NCBI GenBank assembly: GCA_017650105.1
Contig: JAGCFO010000038.1
Location: forward strand, 1-58,609
DNA from: Bacteroidaceae bacterium
Lineage (GTDB): Bacteria > Bacteroidota > Bacteroidia > Bacteroidales > Bacteroidaceae
Direction: 5' to 3'
DNA length: 58,609 nucleotides
Part shown: positions 41,033-49,900 of the stretch, piece after piece
Position numbering within the stretch: position 1 is the first letter of the stretch
Layout of the letters: each line of letters starts with the position of its first letter
The notes under the pieces: generated by a model
What the model was told of the DNA's origin: nothing
What the model saw: the letters and a program-made list of their open reading frames with translations, nothing else
Database searches by the model: none
Made by a program: the position numbers and the translations under genes

Positions 41033-44029
41033 TTATGGTTTTACGAAAGTGAGTTTTTGGGGAATATTCTCAACGTTCTGATTTGCCTCCGACTGAAGTT
41101 CCACCGTCACGATGAGGGGTTTGGAAACATCAGAGTGCAGATTCTCAATATTCACGAATTCCTCGTTGAGTAGTGGGACACGAGTGACGCGTTTGTTCTT
41201 CCATTTTATTATCAGCCATGCTTCGGCCATTGTCTGCGAATCGGCGGTGCCTCCCGCGAACTTCAGATTGCGAATGGTAATGCCCTCATTGGTGAGTTCT
41301 ACATTCTCACTGCCCACAATCTGTACTTTGGGTTCGCCCCAGGAGGGGTTCTTCAGTTCCACCCACATCGTTTCTATCATCCCGTCGTGGCTCGTCTTGG
41401 CACCCTTCTGCAAATAATAGTCGTGTCCGGGGAAGTATCCGATATTCTTTCCGGTATGAGAATAGCGCCGTATCTTTATGTTGTAGATGCTATTGCCCGT
41501 GGCTATGCGGTCCCACACATACTTGCTTGAAATCTCGTTGGAGAACCGCTCCGCGGCAGAAGCCATGGCTTCGCCTACCTCGAAATAGGTTTTATAGACG
41601 CTGACAACAGGATCGTTTGTCCATTCATCCAGCTTCGAATACTTCAGCACAAGCTTTGCCAGTTCGAAGAACTTGTGATTGTCATCGGCGTTCTTGACAT
41701 TGATGTTGTCGTTTATCACTGAATAGAACGATTCCATCTTCTCGTGGATATTGTAAATCGTACTTCCCTTCACTTTCTTTGTATACAATTGTACAGCCTT
41801 ATTCATATCGCTGAAGAAGCAGTTGAGCAACAATCCCGTCGACTTGATAGCAGCATCTACGACGTCGGCATTCAGTTCCTTGTCGTCTTCTTCCTCTTCA
41901 AGGGTTTTTATGTAATTGTCAAAGGATGTGCCGACTGAGGACCATGCCAGCTTAAAAGGATCGCCCCATGCGGAGAATTTTTTCATAAGCTTCAATACCT
42001 TGGCATAGCCCTTCATGTAGTTCATATATCCCTTGCCGACAGTCTCAAAGAAATCAAAGGGATTGAAATCCAACACAAAAGGTTGCGGCGTGTAGGATAG
42101 TAGTTCTTTTATCTGATCTGATCCTTCTCTCTTTGAATACACCCAGATATAATACTCCGACGTTTCGTCTTCCTCGGGCATGTCGATGATGTCAAGAGAA
42201 ATAACCTTCTGTTTTTCCCCCTCGAACGTGACATACTGGTCGGCAGAAGTAACGTAATAGGGTCTGGTCTCGAAATAGTTCTTCGGAATGAAAGCTGTTT
42301 CCCATATGGACGGGGTTTCGCCACTTTCCATTATGTCATCCACGTCTTTGTGCTTCTTGTTGACAATTATCACCATTAGGTTTCCCTTCCATGTTTTACT
42401 CGACGGATTGTAGAGATGCAACTCCCAAGCCGAAGGAGTGATGGTGACATCGCTGACCAATTTTAGGTCATAGGCGGTGTTCTCAGGTTGCATCTCATTG
42501 TCACCATTCGAAGTGCCATCAAAACGGTAGGTACTGTGACACGTGTTCTCGTTTACGATAATGTTGACAGACTTGTGCGAAAAGTTTTTTTCTTCCACCA
42601 GCAGAGTCAACTCTGTGCCATATGGCACATTGCTTATCTGGAAATGCGATGAGTTGAGTTGACGGTAGCCGTAGCCAGACTTATTTGCATCTACTCCGTT
42701 AATTAGCACATTGTAATCGGAATAGAACTGATAAAGGATTTCCTTACCGTTGTGGGTAATAACACCATCGATATTTCCAAGTTTCAACGCATCCGCCGCT
42801 TTATCCACCTCCACGCTGACGGCATTCGAACGAACCTTCTTCGTTTTGCCGTCTGAACCAGTATAAACCCCTTCAACAAAATAAGTGTAAGTGCCTGGAG
42901 CAGGCATGTCGATAATCTGGAGAGTTTCGGGATGCTGGGAGTTTTCAAGTCGCTTTACCAATCGCTCCGTACCACTCTCATACTGACGTATCAGATTGTA
43001 GTGAAAACCATAGCTAATAGAGTTGAAGCTGAAGGTCGCAACACCTTCCTCAATACTCATATCTGCTTTGATTACCGGCTCTTCCTCTTTTTGTTTAGTG
43101 AAGGTATAATTGACAGGAGCACTCCAACCACCTACCGAGTTGCCGAAACGTAAGTGCAATGTGTGTTGCCCGTCAGAAAGACCACGTATGTCAAAATTAT
43201 CCTGTTGGTCTATGGTGTTCTTAGGATAGGCAATCGCCTTATATTCCGGCTCCTCATTGTCGAACCAGTAAACCTGATCTGTCACCGCCAGTTTTTCGGG
43301 ATCTTCCACGTTATATCTCGACTTCACTATCACGGTCGCGCTCACCACGGGAGTTACCGTTTTACGACTGCTGCTCACACCCCGACAGAAAAGACGATGA
43401 TAGCCAGGACTGACTTCGGTTAGGTCGAGGTCGTCAGTATATACATACACGCTGCCGTCTGCCGAAACCTGACCTTCAATGGTTTTACTGGCTCCGATGT
43501 TGCCATCTATCCAATATTCCAATTTACTGGGTGTACCGGCCATGAGCTTTAGCACATGACTGGTGTACACTGAGCTGGCCTTTCCGTTCATAATGACCCG
43601 TAGGTTCAATTTATGGAAACCCGTGGGAAAGGTGTTGTTATTACGCAAGTCGAGTGTCAGTTCCTGCATCTCACCATTGCCACCATCGAAAGATGTCGAA
43701 ACACGTTCTTCAAACATATCGTCGAACCAATACTCTAACGTGCCGTCACTGCCCATGACGCCCTTGAAGAAGTGAAGACTGCTCACTGCGGAACAGTAAC
43801 CATCCGACTGCACAACCCGGAAGTGTACTTTATGCACGCCCATGGGCAATGCCGAGAGATCCAGTTCCTCAACAATCTCGGCGCTTGAGCCGCTCAGGCT
43901 CTTTGTCTGCATTTCGCCAATATTGTCATCAATCCAGTAATCAAAGTGCGAGAGCGTCTGGGCTTTTGACAACAGAGGAAATAGACAGAGCAGGCAGAGC
44001 CAAAACAAAGTTGTTGTTTTTTTACTCAT
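41033..44029 (-). CDS. Large secreted protein with 'YWFDD' repeats, function unknown
   Basis: 998 residues with a signal peptide (TLFWLCLLCLFPLLSKAQ). Four N-terminal beta domains of about 80-95 residues begin FDYWIDDNIGE, LEYWFDDMFEE, LEYWIDGNIGA and VYWFDNEEPE. Each ends in a strand pair of the form G-x-H-x-L-x-x-R. An Fn3-like domain (about 300-410), a carboxypeptidase-regulatory-like segment, and a helical region of about 200 residues (DFFETVGKGYMNYMKGYAKV, KFSAWGDPFKLAWSSVG) follow. No enzyme motif is visible and no sorting tail is seen. It sits between a beta-helix protein and an LRR protein in one unit, perhaps parts of one surface complex (inference). The family is not recognised. Confidence 0.7.
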   Translation of the reverse strand: MSKKTTTLFWLCLLCLFPLLSKAQTLSHFDYWIDDNIGEMQTKSLSGSSAEIVEELDLSALPMGVHKVHFRVVQSDGYCSAVSSLHFFKGVMGSDGTLEYWFDDMFEERVSTSFDGGNGEMQELTLDLRNNNTFPTGFHKLNLRVIMNGKASSVYTSHVLKLMAGTPSKLEYWIDGNIGASKTIEGQVSADGSVYVYTDDLDLTEVSPGYHRLFCRGVSSSRKTVTPVVSATVIVKSRYNVEDPEKLAVTDQVYWFDNEEPEYKAIAYPKNTIDQQDNFDIRGLSDGQHTLHLRFGNSVGGWSAPVNYTFTKQKEEEPVIKADMSIEEGVATFSFNSISYGFHYNLIRQYESGTERLVKRLENSQHPETLQIIDMPAPGTYTYFVEGVYTGSDGKTKKVRSNAVSVEVDKAADALKLGNIDGVITHNGKEILYQFYSDYNVLINGVDANKSGYGYRQLNSSHFQISNVPYGTELTLLVEEKNFSHKSVNIIVNENTCHSTYRFDGTSNGDNEMQPENTAYDLKLVSDVTITPSAWELHLYNPSSKTWKGNLMVIIVNKKHKDVDDIMESGETPSIWETAFIPKNYFETRPYYVTSADQYVTFEGEKQKVISLDIIDMPEEDETSEYYIWVYSKREGSDQIKELLSYTPQPFVLDFNPFDFFETVGKGYMNYMKGYAKVLKLMKKFSAWGDPFKLAWSSVGTSFDNYIKTLEEEEDDKELNADVVDAAIKSTGLLLNCFFSDMNKAVQLYTKKVKGSTIYNIHEKMESFYSVINDNINVKNADDNHKFFELAKLVLKYSKLDEWTNDPVVSVYKTYFEVGEAMASAAERFSNEISSKYVWDRIATGNSIYNIKIRRYSHTGKNIGYFPGHDYYLQKGAKTSHDGMIETMWVELKNPSWGEPKVQIVGSENVELTNEGITIRNLKFAGGTADSQTMAEAWLIIKWKNKRVTRVPLLNEEFVNIENLHSDVSKPLIVTVELQSEANQNVENIPQKLTFVKP

Positions 44030-44048
44030 CTCCTCGTCCTCGTTATAG

Positions 44049-45065
44049 TTACTGATTGGCCTTCACGCTGATTCTGATCTTCAGTCTGCCCTGTGCATCG
44101 GTCTGCTCGTCGATTTCCTTTTCAATAATATAAGGAGTGGGTGCCTTTTGCTCGTCGCTAAAACCTGTACCAGCATAAATACCCACCTGGTTCTCATAGT
44201 CCTTATACTCATCCTTGAAATGGAAATCGGACTTAGTATTGATGGCTCCGCCATTGTAGTTAACAAAGATGTTGCTCCAGTCACTGTCGCTCGGATTAAT
44301 ATAGTCTTCGCCATATGCGTTCCTCATCATGTTCTTTACAATAGAATTGCTAGAGCCGTTTATAGCATAATAATAAGATATTCGAATAGTATTATCGGTT
44401 GGGATGATAATATTATTCATGATTTTAGAAAGGTCCGCTTTCAGAGCCGCATAACGTGACTCTGTACCATTATATGTATATTGACTAAAAAAGCAATATT
44501 GACTCAAAATCACATTATAAGCAATTATACCGTTATTAACACCACCAAGCGAATGAAGAATATTATGGGTAATCTCAGCGTTTGTAGAACCAAAATCCGA
44601 AGTACCACGAATATAGTTCTGATTGACAAAAGTCTCCTGACACTCACTATTTTTTACCTGTACACTGTTGATATTGCAGTAGCGCACGAGCACATCGTTT
44701 ACAGCTCCGTCTTCACCAATAACGACGTTGCCTGTGAGATAACAACCCATGACGGCACTTTGACTGCTGCCCGCATTGAAAAACAGATTACCAGAGATCG
44801 TGGTATTGCCATCTACATTGTCGGTCACAGCCTTGTGCCCCGAACCGATGATAGTCACTCGCTTGGTAATCTTCACATCATCGGAGATGGTGAATCCACC
44901 ACCTGGCAGATAGATTACGCAACCGTCGGTAACAGCTCCTATAGCTTCTTGCAAAGTACGATAGAGTGTTGTTTCCCCGTCAGATGTCACCACCGAAATG
45001 CGTTGAGCACGCATGCTAGTCACCGCTACAATAGCGATCAGCATAGTCAATAAAATCTTTTTCAT
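44049..45065 (-). CDS. Secreted parallel beta-helix protein
   Basis: 338 residues with a signal peptide (MKKILLTMLIAIVAVTSMRAQ). The start resembles pectate-lyase-fold proteins (TLYRTLQEAIGAVTDGCVIY, LPGGGFTISDDVKITKRVTI, IGSGHKA). Short beta coils ending in Asn or Gly follow (VLVRYCNINSVQVKNSECQE, ITHNILHSLGGVNNGIIAYN). No catalytic Asp/Arg set is certain, so binding rather than cleavage is possible. It leads a three-gene unit, with gaps of 19 and 5 bases to the next two genes. Confidence 0.75.
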   Translation of the reverse strand: MKKILLTMLIAIVAVTSMRAQRISVVTSDGETTLYRTLQEAIGAVTDGCVIYLPGGGFTISDDVKITKRVTIIGSGHKAVTDNVDGNTTISGNLFFNAGSSQSAVMGCYLTGNVVIGEDGAVNDVLVRYCNINSVQVKNSECQETFVNQNYIRGTSDFGSTNAEITHNILHSLGGVNNGIIAYNVILSQYCFFSQYTYNGTESRYAALKADLSKIMNNIIIPTDNTIRISYYYAINGSSNSIVKNMMRNAYGEDYINPSDSDWSNIFVNYNGGAINTKSDFHFKDEYKDYENQVGIYAGTGFSDEQKAPTPYIIEKEIDEQTDAQGRLKIRISVKANQ

Positions 45066-45146
45066 GACAATTGTTTTTCTATTTATATTCTTTTTGATTT
45101 CAGCTTAATCAGATAGTTCCAAGTAACAGTAGATTCTTTTCTTCCG

Positions 45147-45154
45147 CAAAAATA
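45147..45154 (-). promoter_or_regulatory. -7 promoter box of the three-gene secreted unit
   Basis: On the minus strand TATTTTTG lies about 80 bases before ATG 45065. No -33 box is clear. Confidence 0.45.
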
Positions 45155-45263
45155 GCCATTTTTTTCAATGTCAGTTTTTCCATTAAAAAAGTTAATTATT
45201 TCTACTTAGAGATTAGCTGTTTCAGTTGTTTGTTCACAACAGCCTTCTGCCCGCGCGTTATCT

Positions 45264-46277
45264 CTAGCGACCAATGAACTTGAAGCCAAAGAGTTCCCCC
45301 TCCAGTCGTGTGTATTCCACTCCGTCCTTGAAGAGGACAGAGACGGGTATCGAACTGTAGTCAGTGACGAGATAGTAGACGCTGCCGCCGTACACCTGCA
45401 GTCCGCGAGGTGACACGGGTGCAGACTCAGGTAGTATCTTCGTAGTCTTTCCCCCCTCCCAGTAGCGGCTCTGCCAGCCGCCGTCTTTCACCATTCCCAG
45501 GGCGTGCACCCTGCCTCCGACAACCTGCCCGTAGCACACGTCGTCGAGCCCGCTCATCTTCACCAGCGTGTTGTCCTTTGCATAGTATGCCCGTTCCTCA
45601 ACCAGCTGATTCCTCAGCGTGAGGAACGAGTAGATGGTCGAGCCGTCGATATACAGGTCTCTGAAGTACAACACGTAAGAGTGTGCCGGCAGCGAGAGGC
45701 TCTGCGTGACGGGCTTGCCGTTTTTAGTGATGACGATATTGCCCACCTCATAGAAGTTGGTGACATCCATGTTCCAGACGGCATAGACATCGTTCTTCAC
45801 CGTCCTCAAGAGCAGGATGCGCTCAAAGTCGGTTAGCCCCTCTATCTCCTCCAGCTCGCCGTCATCGTAGTGGACACCGTGGTAGTGGTCATCGGCATCG
45901 AAGTAGAAGATATAAGCCTTAAATCGCCCTTTCTGCTGATAGGCCACCACGTTCTGCACCGACGAGCAGTTGCTCAAGACGGTCGCTTTCTGCTCGCCGT
46001 TCACCACCAGGTTGACGTCCGTCCCGCCAACAAAAGACGTATACTCCAGCGCATACCACTTGTTGCCAATCACCTCGAAGCACGAAGGCTGGATGGAATA
46101 AGCGCGGTTGGGGCACTTGTAGTCGAGGAAGGGGCCGCCGTCGAACGTCACCCCGTCGGCGAAGAACGCTATGGGCGGCCTGCCATCATCGGAGAAGTCG
46201 GATTGTTCACACGACGTCAGCAGAGCCAGCGCCGACATTATGGCCATGAGGATGGGAAGGTGTCTCAAAGAAGTCAT
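45264..46277 (-). CDS. Lipoprotein with propeller-like repeats, function unknown
   Basis: 337 residues. The lipoprotein signal ends in LALLTSC. The body is a run of short beta blades, each with a Tyr/Trp and a Gly turn (NKWYALEYTSFVGGTDVNLV, KNDVYAVWNMDV, GRVHALGMVKDGGWQSRYWE, GSVYYLVTDYSSIPVSVLFK), resembling a beta-propeller. No family is recognised. A stranded copy of its last 16 codons lies at 39729-39785, so a paralogue once existed nearby. It is divergent from DUF4248, with a -7 box TATCTTTG on the minus strand at 46318-46325. Confidence 0.75.
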   Translation of the reverse strand: MTSLRHLPILMAIMSALALLTSCEQSDFSDDGRPPIAFFADGVTFDGGPFLDYKCPNRAYSIQPSCFEVIGNKWYALEYTSFVGGTDVNLVVNGEQKATVLSNCSSVQNVVAYQQKGRFKAYIFYFDADDHYHGVHYDDGELEEIEGLTDFERILLLRTVKNDVYAVWNMDVTNFYEVGNIVITKNGKPVTQSLSLPAHSYVLYFRDLYIDGSTIYSFLTLRNQLVEERAYYAKDNTLVKMSGLDDVCYGQVVGGRVHALGMVKDGGWQSRYWEGGKTTKILPESAPVSPRGLQVYGGSVYYLVTDYSSIPVSVLFKDGVEYTRLEGELFGFKFIGR

Positions 46278-46317
46278 AAAAAGCTGTTTTTAAGTATTTT
46301 CAATAAAGTCTCGCTGA

Positions 46318-46325
46318 CAAAGATA
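46318..46325 (-). promoter_or_regulatory. -7 promoter box of the lipoprotein gene
   Basis: On the minus strand TATCTTTG lies 40 bases before ATG 46277. Confidence 0.55.
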
Positions 46326-46380
46326 ATGCATTTTTCAAAACCGTTAGTAATGCACCAAAAAAAATATTGAAAAAGGGAGA

Positions 46381-46417
46381 AAAAACGTGCCATACACTTG
46401 CATGACACGTTTTTTTT
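46381..46417 (+). terminator. Hairpin with T-run just upstream of DUF4248
   Basis: AAAAACGTGcCAT, loop ACACTTGC, ATGaCACGTTTTTTTT: a 12-bp stem with one mismatch and T/A runs on both sides. It looks like a bidirectional intrinsic terminator, but it sits between divergent genes, so it may act as an insulator or leader control. Confidence 0.65.
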
Positions 46418-46449
46418 CACTATCTTTATAGCGATATAATGTATTCAAT

Positions 46450-46716
46450 ATGAATAAAAAATATTGCTTCTTCGACACCGTTTTCAGCCTTCCCGACGAG
46501 TTCCCTATCCGTGTCTACGGCAAGGGTGAGCTGTCGCAGCTCTACTTTCCCCACGCCTCCACGGCCGACGGAGCACGTCGTTCGTTTGTCCGCATGATTA
46601 CCCGCTGTAGCAGCTGTTACGACATGCTTTGCGCCATGGGTTACCGCAAAGGCTCCCACCTGCTCACGCCCCTCATGGTGGCATGCATAGTGCACCATTG
46701 CGGCTCACCGGAGTAG
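46450..46716 (+). CDS. DUF4248-family protein
   Basis: 88 residues. The core FPIRVYGKGELSQLYFPHAS, followed by RRSFVRMITRCSSCYDMLCA and MGYRKGSHLLTPLMVACIVH, fits DUF4248. I recall this as a short protein with a probable helix-turn-helix-like fold (KGELSQLYFP) that neighbours HU, smalltalk, amidase and DUF3987 genes in Bacteroidetes. Its function is unknown; DNA binding is a guess. Here it is isolated from those partners by other genes. Four Cys residues in the second half are unusual for its size. The TATCTTTA at 46420-46427 is a weak -7 box. Confidence 0.8.
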   Translation: MNKKYCFFDTVFSLPDEFPIRVYGKGELSQLYFPHASTADGARRSFVRMITRCSSCYDMLCAMGYRKGSHLLTPLMVACIVHHCGSPE

Positions 46717-46738
46717 AAAAGGACAATCGGATTATTTG

Positions 46739-47719
46739 TTAGTGCAATTGACCAATCTCGTACATCATGCCATGATAGGTGAGCTCGGCGTCGAGAATGG
46801 GGAAAAAGAACTCGCTGTCGTGTTCCACGTTCTTCAACTTAAGATTCCTCATGGTGACGGTTTTTGTTCCATCTTCGTTTGTGACAATCTTCAGAGTGCC
46901 ACTTTTTGCGACGTAACCAGTCTGCGGTGTGAGGGTCCAGAAATCAAAGTCGGTAGCGACGTGGACACAAGGCAAAATCGGCAGGTATGGGGTGAATAAA
47001 TACCCCAGTTGGTATTCGCCGTCGACGGTTTCATTCCCGACGAAACTAACAATAAATGATCTCTTGTGATTGGCGGACATGAACAACATAGAATGGACTC
47101 CCTGATATTCACCGATGCTGTTCATGCCTCCAATGGAAGTGATGCCAGCATAGCCGATAGGACTCACAAGTCCATTTATGACAAACTTGTTGTCACTGTA
47201 AATGGTAAAGGGTTGCAATACGCCGCTAAAGTTGACCGAAAGTCCGATACTGGTGTTGTTGACGCTGGTTGCGGTGCATTGTGACAAAAGGACGGTGTAA
47301 CCGCCATTGTTTGCGATGATAGAAAGTTCGCCACTCGTCCAGAAAAAAACATCTCCGTAATAGGTGTTGTCACCCGCAATCACAAACTGAAGTTCGGCCA
47401 TATTGAAGTTTCTTAGCCCTATCACACGAGGATTGCCCGCACTGGTGTTGGACATTTGATAGGTGCCAGGAACGATGTCGCCATCGAAGATTACAACAAT
47501 GGCTTCGTTATCAGCAGCTGTCATAGCCTTTGAAGCCAGCACGACGGCTCTTGTCTGGCCGTAATTGACTGCGTTGGCAGTGGTGATGTCGACGGTTGCA
47601 TTCCCGACCGTCATTTTTCCGTTTTCAACTTCGGGATCAACGATAGGTTCTTTCTCACAGCTGGTGCTAATCATGGCAATACCACAAAGAAGCATCATAC
47701 CAAATATTATTTTTTTCAT
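46739..47719 (-). CDS. Lipoprotein, function unknown
   Basis: 326 residues. The signal peptide ends in AMISTSC (lipobox). Mature protein begins EKEPIVDPEVENGKMTVGNA. The remainder is beta-rich with no catalytic motif (GDIVPGTYQMSNTSAGNPRV, YYGDVFFWTSGELSIIANNG). Two similar halves are suggested: TYQMSNTSAGNP and EYQLGYLFTPYL each precede a GTL/GEL-type strand. The type resembles surface-exposed Bacteroidales lipoproteins near secreted glycan-binding proteins. It is convergent with DUF4248. Confidence 0.7.
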   Translation of the reverse strand: MKKIIFGMMLLCGIAMISTSCEKEPIVDPEVENGKMTVGNATVDITTANAVNYGQTRAVVLASKAMTAADNEAIVVIFDGDIVPGTYQMSNTSAGNPRVIGLRNFNMAELQFVIAGDNTYYGDVFFWTSGELSIIANNGGYTVLLSQCTATSVNNTSIGLSVNFSGVLQPFTIYSDNKFVINGLVSPIGYAGITSIGGMNSIGEYQGVHSMLFMSANHKRSFIVSFVGNETVDGEYQLGYLFTPYLPILPCVHVATDFDFWTLTPQTGYVAKSGTLKIVTNEDGTKTVTMRNLKLKNVEHDSEFFFPILDAELTYHGMMYEIGQLH

Positions 47720-47879
47720 GACAATAAGAATTTAGTAATATATAATATAAACTAAAGAAACGTTCAAAAAGTATACCGATTTGGGGAAAAAAATATTCCT
47801 TAGTGTTTTTTCAATTTCTTTAATCACTTTAGTGGGCATATCTCCGACAAGGGTATATCGTGATCTTTGTTCACAACAG

Positions 47880-48857
47880 CTATCTGCCGCTGGCTGTTAT
47901 AGACGTGCGGGAGAACAGTTTGGCCACGAGGGCGCCACTGATGTTATGCCATACACTGAAGACGGCGCCGGGGATGGTGGCGAGCGGAAAGGCTGCAAAA
48001 TGAAGGATAGCCAGCGACGACGCCAGTCCCGAGTTCTGCATACCTACCTCGATGCTGACAGCTATGCACTTGGGCCTCGGCAACCGTAAGAGCCGACCTG
48101 TTAGGAATCCTACGGATAAGCCAAGTAGATTGTGCATCATGACTACAACGATGATCAGTAGCCCACCGGCCAGAAGCTTGTTGGCGTTGTGCGACACGAC
48201 GATACCCACCACTAATCCAATGACAATGGAAGAGAACGCGGGCAGATAGGGCGTTACACACTTAGTCATCTTGGGCATGAAGCGCTGGCAAATCAGTCCG
48301 CAGACGATGGGCGCGATGACGACATAAACGATGCTCAAAAGCATACCCAGCGTATCGACATCAACCATTGTCCCAGCCAGCGCCCACACCAATAGCGGCG
48401 TCAGCAGCGGCGCCAGCAATGTCGATGTGGCTGTCATGCCCACGGAAAGTGCCAAGTCGCCCTTTGCCAGATAGGTGATGACGTTCGACGCCGTGCCACC
48501 CGGGCAGCATCCTACGAGAATGACCCCCAGAGCCAGCTCTTTCGGCAGCGCGAAAGCCCACGTCAGCCCCAACGCCAGCAGAGGCATCACCGTAAACTGC
48601 GCCAGACAGCCAATCAGAAGATCCTTGGGACGGGTAAGCACTACTTGGAAATCATGTGGCGAGAGCGTAAGTCCCATCCCGAACATGATGACACCGAGCA
48701 TTGGGTTGATGGTCCACGTGTCGATCCACGCGAACGATACCGGCAACATCAGTGCCAGCAGCGCCACCGCCAACACTATCACACCCATCCATCGGGTTAT
48801 GAAATCACTGGCGTTTCCCTTGGCTCTCGGAGGGTCTTGTAACGTTTGTTTTTTCAT
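47880..48857 (-). CDS. Bile acid:sodium symporter-family (BASS) transporter
   Basis: 325 residues from the Met of MKKQTLQ (48857); an in-frame start 9 residues earlier is less likely. About nine or ten membrane segments are present. BASS hallmarks are GMGLTLSPHDF, LVGCCPGGTASNVITYLAKG (the unwound helix with the conserved Pro-Gly-Gly) and SIEVGMQNSGLASSLA in the second repeat. Family members import bile acids, pantothenate, pyruvate or other organic anions with sodium. The substrate cannot be told from sequence. Confidence 0.9.
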   Translation of the reverse strand: MKKQTLQDPPRAKGNASDFITRWMGVIVLAVALLALMLPVSFAWIDTWTINPMLGVIMFGMGLTLSPHDFQVVLTRPKDLLIGCLAQFTVMPLLALGLTWAFALPKELALGVILVGCCPGGTASNVITYLAKGDLALSVGMTATSTLLAPLLTPLLVWALAGTMVDVDTLGMLLSIVYVVIAPIVCGLICQRFMPKMTKCVTPYLPAFSSIVIGLVVGIVVSHNANKLLAGGLLIIVVVMMHNLLGLSVGFLTGRLLRLPRPKCIAVSIEVGMQNSGLASSLAILHFAAFPLATIPGAVFSVWHNISGALVAKLFSRTSITASGR

Positions 48858-49230
48858 AATTCTTCGGTTTTGAAGGCTAATCATACTTACTCGCTGACGC
48901 TATAAGTATGCATTATGTTTTAACCTTCTTAATCGTCCTCGTCAATTTCGAGCGTAAAAATACGCAAAGAATCCCAAATGACGAACAAGCGAGTGAAAAA
49001 AATGACTGAGGCTTGCTCAAATCGTATTTCTTTGCCGAACGGGGAAGAGTTCAAAATGTAGTCAGACACATTGATTCAACCTTGGGATTTATGAATGCCG
49101 ACGCCGACCTATAGCGCAGGGTGCTCAGCTATGATATGATAGGGCTTTCGTTTCGTGAGTACCTACGTTTCTATCAGAACAAGAACTGTATGCACATACG
49201 CTGCAGCAAAGGGCCTTTTCTTCACATTTT
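48858..49230. other. Gap downstream of the small hypothetical gene
   Basis: No convincing gene is seen. It contains a small palindrome GCGTAAAAATACGC (about 48951-48964) upstream of the symporter gene. A lone plus-strand TATTTCTTTG near 49026 leads to nothing recognisable. Confidence 0.45.
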
Positions 49231-49518
49231 TCAGCGCAGTCTCTCTTCGGGGCAGAAGCCTGTGATGAACGCATCGATGAGCAGGTGTATCTCGTAAAAA
49301 GCGGTATCCTTGTCTTCGATGAGGTCGTAGAGTGCATACATGTATCGGAACAAGTCGCGGGTATGCCGCATATCGCCGCGCACCAGCATGTCGGCCATAT
49401 TGTTGCGGCTGATGCCGTAGTCGAGGCATACCACGTCATAGCATAGATGATAACGGGAAAATTGCTCTTCCATCAAGGTCTGTATGTCAGACCGTCCTTC
49501 GAATAAGTACATTGGCAT
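49231..49518 (-). CDS. Small hypothetical protein
   Basis: 95 residues, no signal peptide, mostly helical (LFEGRSDIQTLMEEQFSRYH, MADMLVRGDMRHTRDLFRYM, ALYDLIEDKDTAFYEIHLLI). No family is recognised. It lies divergent from the DUF3987 gene across a structured 450-base region. Overlapping frames are also open here, so the coding call is only moderate. Confidence 0.5.
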   Translation of the reverse strand: MPMYLFEGRSDIQTLMEEQFSRYHLCYDVVCLDYGISRNNMADMLVRGDMRHTRDLFRYMYALYDLIEDKDTAFYEIHLLIDAFITGFCPEERLR

Positions 49519-49569
49519 TGTTTGAATAGTTTGATAAATGGTACAAATAAACGCTGTATTTATGCTTTG

Positions 49570-49666
49570 TGCAGTACTGAAAAACGATACTCAACGGGTG
49601 CTGAAAGATTAAAAAAACATAAATTATGCCTTTTTCCCCTTCTCGGTACGGATTTCCAGTACTGCA
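49570..49666. repeat. Inverted repeat pair TGCAGTACTG / CAGTACTGCA
   Basis: The perfect 10-base arms are at 49570-49579 and 49657-49666, separated by 77 bases. Similarity continues inward less perfectly (AAAAACGATAC vs, on the other strand, GAAATCCGTAC). Each arm also contains the palindrome CAGTACTG. Confidence 0.7.
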
Positions 49667-49684
49667 TGGGATGACACGGGGATG

Positions 49685-49692
49685 TAACTTTG
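49685..49692 (+). promoter_or_regulatory. -7 box upstream of DUF3987
   Basis: TAACTTTG would give a leader of about 270 bases containing the GTTAAACTC and TGTGWCA repeats. No -33 TTTG is found at proper spacing. Confidence 0.45.
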
Positions 49693-49761
49693 TGTCGAAA
49701 GAGCGCACGCTTGCCTTCGCTGTTTTGCAGGAGGCTCCGTTTGTTTTACGATGGAACGATA

Positions 49762-49816
49762 GAGTTAAACTCTGTCATTTTGAAGTTTAACTCTAACAAT
49801 TTTAAGTTAAACTCTA
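49762..49816. repeat. GAGTTAAACTC inverted repeat plus third copy
   Basis: AGAGTTAAACT (49762-49772) and its exact reverse complement AGTTTAACTCT (49785-49795) enclose 12 bases. A third copy, AGTTAAACTCT, follows at 49806-49816. It is a candidate binding site or cruciform. Confidence 0.7.
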
Positions 49817-49849
49817 CGGAGGTGTTTTTATTACAGAAAAACAGTATTC

Positions 49850-49900
49850 TGTGTCAGATTTGTGTCAATTCTGTGTCAGATTTGTGACATTTTTGTGACA
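49850..49900 (+). repeat. Five phased TGTGWCA words (array 1)
   Basis: TGTGTCA begins at 49850, 49861 and 49872, and TGTGACA at 49883 and 49894. Spacing is exactly 11 bp each time, about one helical turn, so all copies face the same side of the DNA. The array resembles plasmid iterons or cooperative operator sites and lies 70 bases before the DUF3987 ATG. Confidence 0.85.
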
